From Psychroserpens jangbogonensis (GTDB lineage Bacteria; Bacteroidota; Bacteroidia; Flavobacteriales; Flavobacteriaceae), in the NCBI RefSeq assembly GCF_000797465.1, contig NZ_JSWG01000006.1:186001-250000 (forward strand): 64,000 nucleotides of DNA, read 5' to 3'. Position 1 is the first letter of the stretch, and the number at the start of each line of letters is the position of its first letter. Positions 8,848-16,035 of the stretch are shown piece by piece. The notes below the pieces were generated by a model. It was given only the letters and a program-made list of their open reading frames with translations. It made no database searches and was not told where the DNA came from. Position numbers and translations under genes: made by a program.

Positions 8848-10164
8848 TTGAAAAATACACTAACTATCCTAATTATTTTGTTTTCGCTTCATTTATGTAA
8901 TGCTCAAGCGCAAGACTCAACAAGTACTTATAAAAAGAGAGTTCTAGAAACTGCAGAGGTTGATTTTCTATCAAGTTATTATACACAAGATGGAGATAAT
9001 GCTGCTGTAAGTGGAGGTATAGGTACCGAAGAATTGACAGATGCAACTGCTGCTTTTATTGTTTCGATTCCTCTAAATGATGATGACGTACTAACTATTG
9101 ACGCAGGTATTTCGGCTTATACATCTGCTTCTTCAAGTAATGTTGACCCTTTTGATGGTGGCGGAATTGCGAATCCTTATGATGCCAGTACAGGAGCATC
9201 TGAAGGTGATGTTTGGGCAAATCTTACTGGTACATATTCACACAGTTCGGATGATAGAAATGATATCTGGTCTGCTAAATTATCGGTGTCTTCGGAGTAT
9301 GATTATTTCTCAATTGGTTTTGGAGGAAGCTATACCAAGTTATTCAATGAAAAAAATACTGAAGTCAGTATAAATGGTAATGTCTTTGTAGATACCTGGA
9401 ATGCCCTATATCCATCAGAATTACGCCCTTTTGCGGCAGGTGGTAATGGGTTAAATAATAATTTATTTAACCGATATACAGTTACAGGAAATCCTAATTA
9501 TAATCCGGATTTTGAAACTTTTGATAACGAAGGTAGAAACACCTACGCTGTAGGGTTTGGATTTTCACAGATCATGACTAAAAAACTCCAAGGATCATTA
9601 GCCTTAGATTTTGTAATGCAAGATGGATTATTATCAACACCATTCCAACGTGTTTATTTTAGTGATGTTGCTGACTCATTTATTGAACAATTTCAATTGG
9701 CTGATGATGTTGAACAATTACCTGATTCTAGATTTAAAGTTGCTCTTGGTGGTCGATTAAATTACTATATTGATGAAACCTTTGTTGTAAGAACCTTTTA
9801 TCGTTATTACTTTGATGATTGGGGAATTACATCACATACTATAAGTGTAGAAGTGCCTATTAAGCTCTCAGATAAGTTTACAATATATCCTTCATACAGA
9901 TTTTATAATCAGTCTGCTGCAGATTATTTTGGTGCATACGAATCGCATTTATCGACAGATGAGTTTTATACCTCAGATTATGATCTATCAGAGTATTCAG
10001 CAAATCAATTTAGTTTAGGGGCTTCATATACTGATATCTTTACAAAATTCCATATCTGGAAACTTGGGTTGAAAAGTATAGATTTAAAGTACACACAGTA
10101 CGATAGAGACAATACACTAAGCGCTAGTATAATCTCTGCAGGATTTAAGTTTGTTTTAGATTAA
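8848..10164 (+). CDS. DUF3570 outer-membrane beta-barrel, candidate ApbE substrate
   Basis: 438 residues from a TTG start, 17 nt after the DUF4266 stop. The signal peptide ends NAQAQ. The remainder is alternating polar/aromatic strands typical of an outer-membrane barrel and ends on a strand with a terminal Asp after Phe-Val-Leu. DASTGAS at residues 112-118 fits the ApbE target consensus Dxx(S/T)GA(T/S), with Ser118 as the predicted FMN acceptor. The motif is in a Gly/Ser-rich loop between early strands. Likely part of an envelope redox system with ApbE, DUF4266 and the thioredoxin-like protein; the electron donor and acceptor are unknown. Confidence 0.88.
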   Translation: MKNTLTILIILFSLHLCNAQAQDSTSTYKKRVLETAEVDFLSSYYTQDGDNAAVSGGIGTEELTDATAAFIVSIPLNDDDVLTIDAGISAYTSASSSNVDPFDGGGIANPYDASTGASEGDVWANLTGTYSHSSDDRNDIWSAKLSVSSEYDYFSIGFGGSYTKLFNEKNTEVSINGNVFVDTWNALYPSELRPFAAGGNGLNNNLFNRYTVTGNPNYNPDFETFDNEGRNTYAVGFGFSQIMTKKLQGSLALDFVMQDGLLSTPFQRVYFSDVADSFIEQFQLADDVEQLPDSRFKVALGGRLNYYIDETFVVRTFYRYYFDDWGITSHTISVEVPIKLSDKFTIYPSYRFYNQSAADYFGAYESHLSTDEFYTSDYDLSEYSANQFSLGASYTDIFTKFHIWKLGLKSIDLKYTQYDRDNTLSASIISAGFKFVLD

Positions 10165-10252
10165 GTCTTTCAAACAGGCACTTTATTATCCAAAAGTTCG
10201 AGTAGCTCTTTTTGGTAATATTTATGTTATGCATAATTTATAAGTTAATTAA

Positions 10253-10999
10253 ATGAAAAACTTAAATTTAGTATTTGTTCTTTTCCTTTTAACATTCAAA
10301 ATATATGGACAGCATAAAAAAATTGACACCTTACAACAAAATAAAAGTACTCAGTTTAATTATAAATCTTTAATAGCTCCTGTTTCATTAATTACTATTG
10401 GTGCTATTGGAATTAAAAGTGATTCATTCAAATCTTTTAACTCCGAAATAGGTGAAGAAATAGATGAGCACATAGATAAAAAATTCACAATTGACGACAT
10501 TACTCAATATGTTCCAGCATTATCTGTTTACGCCTTAAACGCAGTTGGCATAAATGGAAAAAATAATTTCAGAGACAGAACTATAATTTTAGGAATTGCA
10601 TATATAATCAACAGACCCGTTGTAAGCGGATTGAAAGATTTAGTTGATGTTAAAAGACCAGATGGCTCTCTTAATCCGGATTCTTGGCCTTCAGGTCATA
10701 CTGCTCTTTCTTTTATGGGAGCTGAATTTTTATACCAAGAATATAAAGATGTTTCTATTTGGTATGGAATAAGTGGATATATAGTAGCATCAGGAACAGG
10801 TTTTTTCAGAATGTATAATAATAGACATTGGTTATCAGATGTAATCGCTGGTGCTGGTGTTGGTATCTTAAGTACAAAAATTGCCTACTGGATTTATCCA
10901 TTTATTAAAAGAAATATTTTTAAAGGCAAAAATGATCGAATTGTTATGCCTTTCTATAATGGTAAAGAATATGGTCTAGGCTTATCAATGATATTTTGA
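10253..10999 (+). CDS. PAP2 superfamily phosphatase
   Basis: 248 residues with a signal peptide (ending IYGQ). The three phosphatase motifs are present: Lys128-x6-ArgPro (KDLVDVKRP), Pro-Ser-Gly-His (146-149), and Arg186-x5-His192 (RMYNNRHWLSD). Members dephosphorylate lipid phosphates such as undecaprenyl pyrophosphate or phosphatidylglycerol phosphate at the membrane. The mature part has several hydrophobic helices. It follows the DUF3570 gene by 88 nt in the same direction but need not share its transcript. The substrate cannot be assigned. Confidence 0.9.
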   Translation: MKNLNLVFVLFLLTFKIYGQHKKIDTLQQNKSTQFNYKSLIAPVSLITIGAIGIKSDSFKSFNSEIGEEIDEHIDKKFTIDDITQYVPALSVYALNAVGINGKNNFRDRTIILGIAYIINRPVVSGLKDLVDVKRPDGSLNPDSWPSGHTALSFMGAEFLYQEYKDVSIWYGISGYIVASGTGFFRMYNNRHWLSDVIAGAGVGILSTKIAYWIYPFIKRNIFKGKNDRIVMPFYNGKEYGLGLSMIF

Positions 11000-11048
11000 A
11001 AATAGAAATAAAACTAATGAGCAAATACATTATTTATAAATCAATAGT

Positions 11049-11846
11049 TCATTTCTTATTCTTCTTCCTATTAACCGACTTATAATTCAAGAACTCCACA
11101 AATAATGAGAATGCTATTGCAAAATAGAGATAACCTTTAGGAATTGCTCCAACTGTATTTCCAAAGAATGCTGTATGTGATAAATGTGCAGCTTCAGTAA
11201 TTAGCATGAATCCAATTAAAATTAAGAAGGCTAATCCTAACATTTGAACACTTGGATTTATTTCAATAAACTTTCTAATCGGATTAGCAAATACAATCAT
11301 AATAACTATGGAAATCATTACCGCAATAATCATTAAAACTAGTGTGTAATTATGATTTGGGTGTAAGCCATTTGTCATTCCAACAGCTGTTAAAATAGAA
11401 TCTATAGAAAATATAAAGTCGATTATAAGAATTTGTGTCAATGCTTGTGAAAGAGATTTAATTCTTTTGCTTTTAATATCATCTTCATCATGTGTGGGAT
11501 CTGTTACTTTTTCTCTAATCTCTGAAGTACTCTTATAAATTAAAAACAATCCACCTGCGAGTAATATAATTGCTTGCCAGCTTATATGTATCTCAAACCA
11601 AGACGTTTCTAAAGAATAAAAAGGTTTAGAAAGTCCCACTAAAAAGGACACAAAAAACAACAATATAATTCGTTGAACCATAGCTAACAGCAAGCCAATA
11701 TTGGTAGCTTTAGAACGTTGATTTTCAGGAAGTTTATTAGCAGCAATAGAAATGAATACAATATTATCAATTCCGAGTATAATCTCTAAAAACGTTAAGG
11801 TTAACAATGCCATTATAGCATCACTAGTTAATAAAAAATCTAACAT
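11049..11846 (-). CDS. TerC family integral membrane protein
   Basis: 265 residues with about seven transmembrane helices. The two TerC signatures with buried acidic residues are present: LEIILGIDNIVF near the N terminus and IDFIFSIDSILTAVGM in the middle. The family exports or handles metal ions such as manganese, and some members help metal loading of secreted enzymes. The C-terminal tail is basic (YKSVNRKKNKK). The upstream gene on the same strand ends 2 nt before its start, so the two are co-transcribed. Confidence 0.93.
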   Translation of the reverse strand: MLDFLLTSDAIMALLTLTFLEIILGIDNIVFISIAANKLPENQRSKATNIGLLLAMVQRIILLFFVSFLVGLSKPFYSLETSWFEIHISWQAIILLAGGLFLIYKSTSEIREKVTDPTHDEDDIKSKRIKSLSQALTQILIIDFIFSIDSILTAVGMTNGLHPNHNYTLVLMIIAVMISIVIMIVFANPIRKFIEINPSVQMLGLAFLILIGFMLITEAAHLSHTAFFGNTVGAIPKGYLYFAIAFSLFVEFLNYKSVNRKKNKK

Positions 11847-11848
11847 AA

Positions 11849-12235
11849 TTAGTCTATTTTTTTTGCTGAGCCCTTTTCAACACGAAGCTTTTTATAAGGT
11901 TCTTTAGCGGCTAATTGATATTCAAATGTATAGGTGTCTTCTGTAGTACTTAATATTTTAAAATGAATGGCTTTTTCTTCAGCCATAGATTTAGGATTTA
12001 TGGTTTTTTGTATAAACTCACAATCATTAATCCATCGCACAGAGGCTGAATCTATTTTATTATCAAAATAATCAATATTCATGGTTTCAGTTCTAACGAA
12101 CTTGCCAGTCTTTTCAACACCATCAATCACGTAAGTGAACTCGAAAGTACCTGTTTTAAAATCAGAACAATTTCGATCAACTGTATAACAGCTTGTAAAA
12201 AGTAAGCAGCATACTAATGCTATTGTTATCCTCAT
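11849..12235 (-). CDS. Small hypothetical lipoprotein
   Basis: 128 residues from the ATG at 12235 (an upstream TTG at 12253 would spoil the signal peptide). The lipobox is FTSC with the lipidated Cys at residue 16, followed by YTVDRNC. The mature part is rich in beta-type residues (FKTGTFEFTYVIDG, DSASVRWINDCEFI). Close relatives occur throughout Flavobacteriaceae and, as I recall, are sometimes labelled DNA topoisomerase IV; nothing in this chain supports that name. Function unknown. Co-transcribed with terC. Confidence 0.78.
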   Translation of the reverse strand: MRITIALVCCLLFTSCYTVDRNCSDFKTGTFEFTYVIDGVEKTGKFVRTETMNIDYFDNKIDSASVRWINDCEFIQKTINPKSMAEEKAIHFKILSTTEDTYTFEYQLAAKEPYKKLRVEKGSAKKID

Positions 12236-12364
12236 GTGGTAAATTTTATACAAAATTACAAAATGGTATTTGATTAATAAGAAATATCGGAAGTATTCAA
12301 GAGTACATTATTACTAATATATGAACAAGCCCAAGGATCGCGTATTTGAAAAATAAAAAAATTG

Positions 12365-12742
12365 TTACGAATTTTCGAAATTTTGAAAACTACCATCTTT
12401 ATAGAAAATAACAATGCGATCTATAGATTTGTCACTTGAATTTACTATTTGAGGAAGTTTTGACTCAGAGAATGTATCTGAAACATTATTTGGCGAATGA
12501 CTTACATTATTACTTTCGGTTGGAAATTTCCCTTTTCCATTCATCAACCAATATAATTCAACTTCAGGAAAGGAGGAAAGCACCTTAAGAACAAAATCAA
12601 GACTTGGTTTATTTCTACCTGAAAGTATGTGAGAAATACTAGAGCGTTGCACACCAACTTTTTCAGCAAAAGAAGATGCTGTTTCACCATAGTAATCTAT
12701 TACTTTTTGTAGTCGTTTTGTGAAATCTTCAGTGTTTATCAT
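12365..12742 (-). CDS. XRE-type HTH regulator
   Basis: 125 residues from the ATG at 12742; a TTG at 12751 is possible. The N-terminal two thirds is a lambda-repressor-like HTH (TASSFAEKVGVQRSSISHIL followed by SGRNKPSLDFVLKVL). The C-terminal 45 residues are Ser/Asn rich and lack a known domain. The gene is divergent from the M14 carboxypeptidase. The spacer holds several copies of a GTTTAC-TGTAA near-palindrome, one over its own -7 box and one over that of the carboxypeptidase, consistent with autorepression and control of the neighbour. Confidence 0.85.
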   Translation of the reverse strand: MINTEDFTKRLQKVIDYYGETASSFAEKVGVQRSSISHILSGRNKPSLDFVLKVLSSFPEVELYWLMNGKGKFPTESNNVSHSPNNVSDTFSESKLPQIVNSSDKSIDRIVIFYKDGSFQNFENS

Positions 12743-12770
12743 TGTAAACAAATATCATTGCTTTTAGAAC

Positions 12771-12785
12771 GTTACAAATGTAAAC
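12771..12785. promoter_or_regulatory. Operator-like near-palindrome over the XRE promoter
   Basis: GTTACAAATGTAAAC is a near-palindrome. On the minus strand it contains TACATTTG (12782-12775), a consensus -7 box that would start the XRE transcript about 25 nt before its ATG. A bound repressor here would block that promoter. A half-site (TTGTAAAC) also lies at the start codon, 12742-12749. No other recognisable signal is seen between 12790 and 12900, which is plain AT-rich sequence. Confidence 0.5.
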
Positions 12786-12958
12786 TTATTTTAGCAAATA
12801 GCCATATTATAAACAAAAATCATATACCACATATTAAATAATCACTTCATTTTATTATATATAACTAATTGATAACAAATTATTTAATATATATTTAATA
12901 ATTACGTTTGTATTTTTGTAGTCCTCAAACTATATGCTACGTAAACAACAGTTTTTTT

Positions 12959-13033
12959 GTTTACCATTGTAATCAAAATAGATACAACAACATGTTTACA
13001 AATGTAAATTACCATTTGTTTACCTTTGTACAA
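12959..13033. promoter_or_regulatory. Three operator-like repeats upstream of the M14 peptidase
   Basis: Three 16-bp near-palindromes lie at 12959-12974 (GTTTACCATTGTAATC), 12994-13009 (GTTTACAAATGTAAAT) and 13018-13033 (GTTTACCTTTGTACAA). The last contains TACCTTTG (13021-13028), a -7 box that fits a start about 12 nt before the ATG at 13047. Further -7-like boxes stand in tandem at 12903-12910 and 12911-12918. The likely binder is the adjacent XRE regulator. Because TACnnTTG is also the -7 consensus, some of the similarity could be reiterated promoters rather than operators. Confidence 0.5.
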
Positions 13034-13046
13034 TCAATATGTTTTT

Positions 13047-14186
13047 ATGCACACCGAATTAATGAAATCCCTTTTCAAATCCTTTAAAGAACCGTCCCTT
13101 TCTGGACGTTATATTCATACAGAATCAATTTTAGATTTATTAAAAAATTCTAGCATAAAACCCTTTGTGAAAGTCATTGGGAGTTCTGTTAATAATGAAA
13201 ACATTTATAGCATTACAATAGGCTCTGGTCCTAAAAAAATTCTCATGTGGTCTCAAATGCATGGCAACGAAAGCACTACTACTAAGGCTGTTTTTGATAT
13301 GATTAATGTATTTACAGCATCAGAAAACGTACCAAAAACTATTCTAAAGGCTTGTACGCTTAAAATTATTCCAATACTAAATCCAGATGGCGCAAAGGCT
13401 TATACGCGTTTAAATGCTAACCATATTGATTTAAATAGAGATGCACAAGAACTATCTCAACCGGAAAGCAAAGTTTTAAAGCAAATCTTTGAATCATTTA
13501 AACCTGATTATTGTTTTAATCTGCATGGTCAGCGTACAATTTTTAGCGCAGGAAAAGCAAATAATCCAGCAACAGTATCGTTTCTAGCTCCAGCACAAGA
13601 TGAAAATTGCACTATTACAGATACCAGAAAGGTTGCAATGGAGATTATTTCGGTTATGAATTCTCATTTGCAACAAGAAATCCCTAATCAAGTTGGTATT
13701 TATGACGATGCTTTCAATCTTAATTGTGTTGGTGATACGTTCCAAAACCTTAATGTTCCTACGGTTTTATTTGAAGCAGGACATTTTGCCAATGATTACC
13801 AAAGAGAAATAACGCGTGAGTATATATTTCAGTCTTTGCTTATAGCTATTCATTATATTTCTGATAATAATGTAACAGGAAATAAATACGATGATTACCT
13901 CGAAATTCCTGAAAACCAGAAATTGTTTTATGATATTATTATCAAGAATACATCAAATGAAGATGTTGGGATTCAGTATATTGAAAAATTAATAGACAAT
14001 TCTATTCATTTTGTTCCTAAAATTGAAAAAATTTCAGATTTAAGCTCTTATTTCTCTCATAAAGAGATCAATGCCAGAGGCTATGAGGTTTTAACCACTA
14101 AAGGTAAATCGGTTTCCGAAGGAAGCGAAAACGTTTTCGTATCAATAAATAATGAGAAATCTTCATTGAAATTGAAAAATAACTAA
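13047..14186 (+). CDS. M14 family zinc carboxypeptidase-like protein
   Basis: 379 residues from the ATG at 13047; the TTG at 13026 lies inside an operator repeat. The zinc ligands are visible as HGNE (His-x-x-Glu) and LHGQ, the substrate-binding Arg as LNRD, and the probable catalytic Glu in LFEAGHFAN. There is no signal peptide, so it acts in the cytoplasm, perhaps on peptides or an amidated/acylated amino-acid substrate. About 110 residues after the peptidase core have no motif I recognise. It is followed by an Lrp-type regulator, which may point to amino-acid metabolism. Confidence 0.85.
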   Translation: MHTELMKSLFKSFKEPSLSGRYIHTESILDLLKNSSIKPFVKVIGSSVNNENIYSITIGSGPKKILMWSQMHGNESTTTKAVFDMINVFTASENVPKTILKACTLKIIPILNPDGAKAYTRLNANHIDLNRDAQELSQPESKVLKQIFESFKPDYCFNLHGQRTIFSAGKANNPATVSFLAPAQDENCTITDTRKVAMEIISVMNSHLQQEIPNQVGIYDDAFNLNCVGDTFQNLNVPTVLFEAGHFANDYQREITREYIFQSLLIAIHYISDNNVTGNKYDDYLEIPENQKLFYDIIIKNTSNEDVGIQYIEKLIDNSIHFVPKIEKISDLSSYFSHKEINARGYEVLTTKGKSVSEGSENVFVSINNEKSSLKLKNN

Positions 14187-14250
14187 TATTTGATACATTA
14201 TCTTCATTCTTTTTGCGTTATTTTTGTATAAAATTTAAAGAAACTGCAAA

Positions 14251-14730
14251 ATGGCAAAGTACAAATTAGATGAAATTGATCATCAAATTTTAGATATGTT
14301 AATCGATAATACAAGGATTCCTTTCACTGATATTGCAAAAAAATTAGTGATTTCTGCAGGAACTGTTCATGTGAGAGTGAAGAAAATGGAAGAGGCAGGA
14401 ATTATTCAAGGCTCGTCATTAACATTAGATTATAAAAAACTAGGATATTCATTTATAGCATATGTTGGTGTATTTTTAAATAACACATCTCAAACTAAAT
14501 TTGTTTTAGAGCGTATTAATGAAATACCTTATGTAACTGTGGCGCATATCACTACTGGAAAATTTAATATTTTCTGCAAGGTTAGAGCTAAAGACACAGC
14601 ACATGCCAAGGACATTATATTCATGTTGGATGATATTGATGGTATCTACAGAACAGAAACCATGATTTCGTTAGAAGAGAGTATTAATGATAAAAAACGT
14701 TTAATGCATACTATTTTTAACGAATTGTAA
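14251..14730 (+). CDS. Lrp/AsnC family transcriptional regulator
   Basis: 159 residues. An N-terminal winged HTH (DHQILDMLIDNTRIPFTDIA through SAGTVHVRVKKMEEAG) is joined to a RAM/ligand-sensing domain (YVTVAHITTGKFNIFCKV). Family members sense amino acids and form octamers. It lies 64 nt after the M14 carboxypeptidase and is followed by a strong terminator. Its target cannot be told from the window. Confidence 0.92.
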   Translation: MAKYKLDEIDHQILDMLIDNTRIPFTDIAKKLVISAGTVHVRVKKMEEAGIIQGSSLTLDYKKLGYSFIAYVGVFLNNTSQTKFVLERINEIPYVTVAHITTGKFNIFCKVRAKDTAHAKDIIFMLDDIDGIYRTETMISLEESINDKKRLMHTIFNEL

Positions 14731-14762
14731 GCTTAACCCTAATAACTATTTTAACATTTATT

Positions 14763-14798
14763 AATCCCTTTATCAGTAAAATGATAAAGGGATTTTTT
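14763..14798 (+). terminator. Intrinsic terminator after the Lrp gene
   Basis: AATCCCTTTATCA (14763-14775) pairs perfectly with TGATAAAGGGATT (14782-14794) around the loop GTAAAA, with six T residues at the 3' side. A classic rho-independent terminator. Confidence 0.92.
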
Positions 14799-14825
14799 GT
14801 TATTTTAGACAATAAATAATTCGAT

Positions 14826-15341
14826 ATGACAAAAGACCAGCTTAATACCAATGAATACATAGCTTATTATCAAGTTTATATTGATAATGCAGGTGAATTA
14901 GATTTAATAGAAGGCTTAAAACAAAATGGAGAAGCAACTATTTCATTTTTAGAGTCGTTATCTGAAGACAAATATGATTTCGCTTATGCTGACGGCAAGT
15001 GGACAATTAAGGAACTTGTTCAGCACATAATGGATACTGAACGTGTTTTCACCTTTAGAGCTTTATCCTTTGCTAGAAAAGACAAAACAAATTTTCCGGG
15101 TTACGATCAGGATGAATATGCTGTAACAAGTGAAGCTAATAAACGATCTAAACAGAGTTTACTTGAAGAATATAAGGCATTACGACAATCTACTGTTGCT
15201 CTTTTTGAAAACTTTACTGATGAAATGTTACTACAAATTGGTTATGCCAGTAATAACGACATTTCAGTTAGAGCAATTGGTTTTATTCTCATTGGACATG
15301 AAAACCATCATTGCCAAATTATAAAAGAACGCTATTTATAA
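14826..15341 (+). CDS. DinB family protein
   Basis: 171 residues, a four-helix DinB/YfiT-like protein. The metal-site histidines typical of the family are in VQHIMDTERVF and GHENHHCQIIKERYL. These proteins are thiol-dependent transferases or metal-dependent hydrolases; a specific reaction cannot be named. It stands alone between two terminators. Confidence 0.9.
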   Translation: MTKDQLNTNEYIAYYQVYIDNAGELDLIEGLKQNGEATISFLESLSEDKYDFAYADGKWTIKELVQHIMDTERVFTFRALSFARKDKTNFPGYDQDEYAVTSEANKRSKQSLLEEYKALRQSTVALFENFTDEMLLQIGYASNNDISVRAIGFILIGHENHHCQIIKERYL

Positions 15342-15342
15342 T

Positions 15343-15377
15343 AAAAAAAGCCACCTTAAATTAAGGTGGCTTTTTTT
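15343..15377. terminator. Bidirectional terminator between convergent genes
   Basis: AAAAAAAGCCACCTTAA (15343-15359) and TTAAGGTGGCTTTTTTT (15361-15377) form a perfect 17-bp inverted repeat including the A and T runs. It can end both the dinB transcript and the convergent barrel gene. Confidence 0.93.
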
Positions 15378-15390
15378 ATATTTAGTTTGT

Positions 15391-15885
15391 TTAGAACTGA
15401 TATCTAATACCTAAAGCTATATCAAAATCTAAATCGTTTGTGTCAAAATCATCATTTCCAAATCCAATTTCCGGTCTAAAATCTAGTGATAACAAAAGCG
15501 GAAAGTCAAAATTATACTCAATCCCTACGTCACCTGCCGCGAAAAAGAAAGTATTACTGCTATCAACGCCTTTTGGTGCGTTATTAATGCTTACAGAACC
15601 AATTCCACCACCAGCACCTGCGTACCAATTAAAACTCCCATCAAGTTCCCAAACCCACTGATACAAACCAGCTAATTTAAAAGCATCATAATCACTTCCA
15701 TCTCTCCAACCAAGATCTAATTCAAGCCTGTTGTTGTCTCCCAAAGCTCTTTGGTAGTTAATACCTGGACCAACACCATCACTATCTCCTAAACGAAGAC
15801 CGATAGCATTGTCTGCAATTTCTTGTGCATTTGATAATGTAACGAAACCGATAAATGCAATTGCTACTAAAAATAATTTTTTCAT
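15391..15885 (-). CDS. Small outer-membrane beta-barrel protein
   Basis: 164 residues with a signal peptide (ending LSNAQ). The mature part alternates hydrophobic and polar residues (RLELDLGWRDGS, WNYAG-like turns) and ends in a strand terminating Tyr-Gln-Phe, as expected for recognition by the BAM machinery. It looks like an eight-stranded porin-fold protein. No ligand or enzyme activity can be assigned. Confidence 0.82.
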   Translation of the reverse strand: MKKLFLVAIAFIGFVTLSNAQEIADNAIGLRLGDSDGVGPGINYQRALGDNNRLELDLGWRDGSDYDAFKLAGLYQWVWELDGSFNWYAGAGGGIGSVSINNAPKGVDSSNTFFFAAGDVGIEYNFDFPLLLSLDFRPEIGFGNDDFDTNDLDFDIALGIRYQF

Positions 15886-16035
15886 AAGATTTAATTTTAC
15901 TTTAATTAATTAAGATTGATGTAGGCTTTAAAAAAGCCAGATAATTTATATTTCGGTTACTTTTACAAAAATAACGCCAAAAACTGCTTTTTATTAATTT
16001 TATTTATAGTTTTATACACAGACTTATGCTTATTT

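Noticed and set aside
11849-12253. Naming the small lipoprotein a DNA topoisomerase IV subunit
   Set aside because: Homologues may carry that label, but the chain is an exported 128-residue lipoprotein with no topoisomerase motif.
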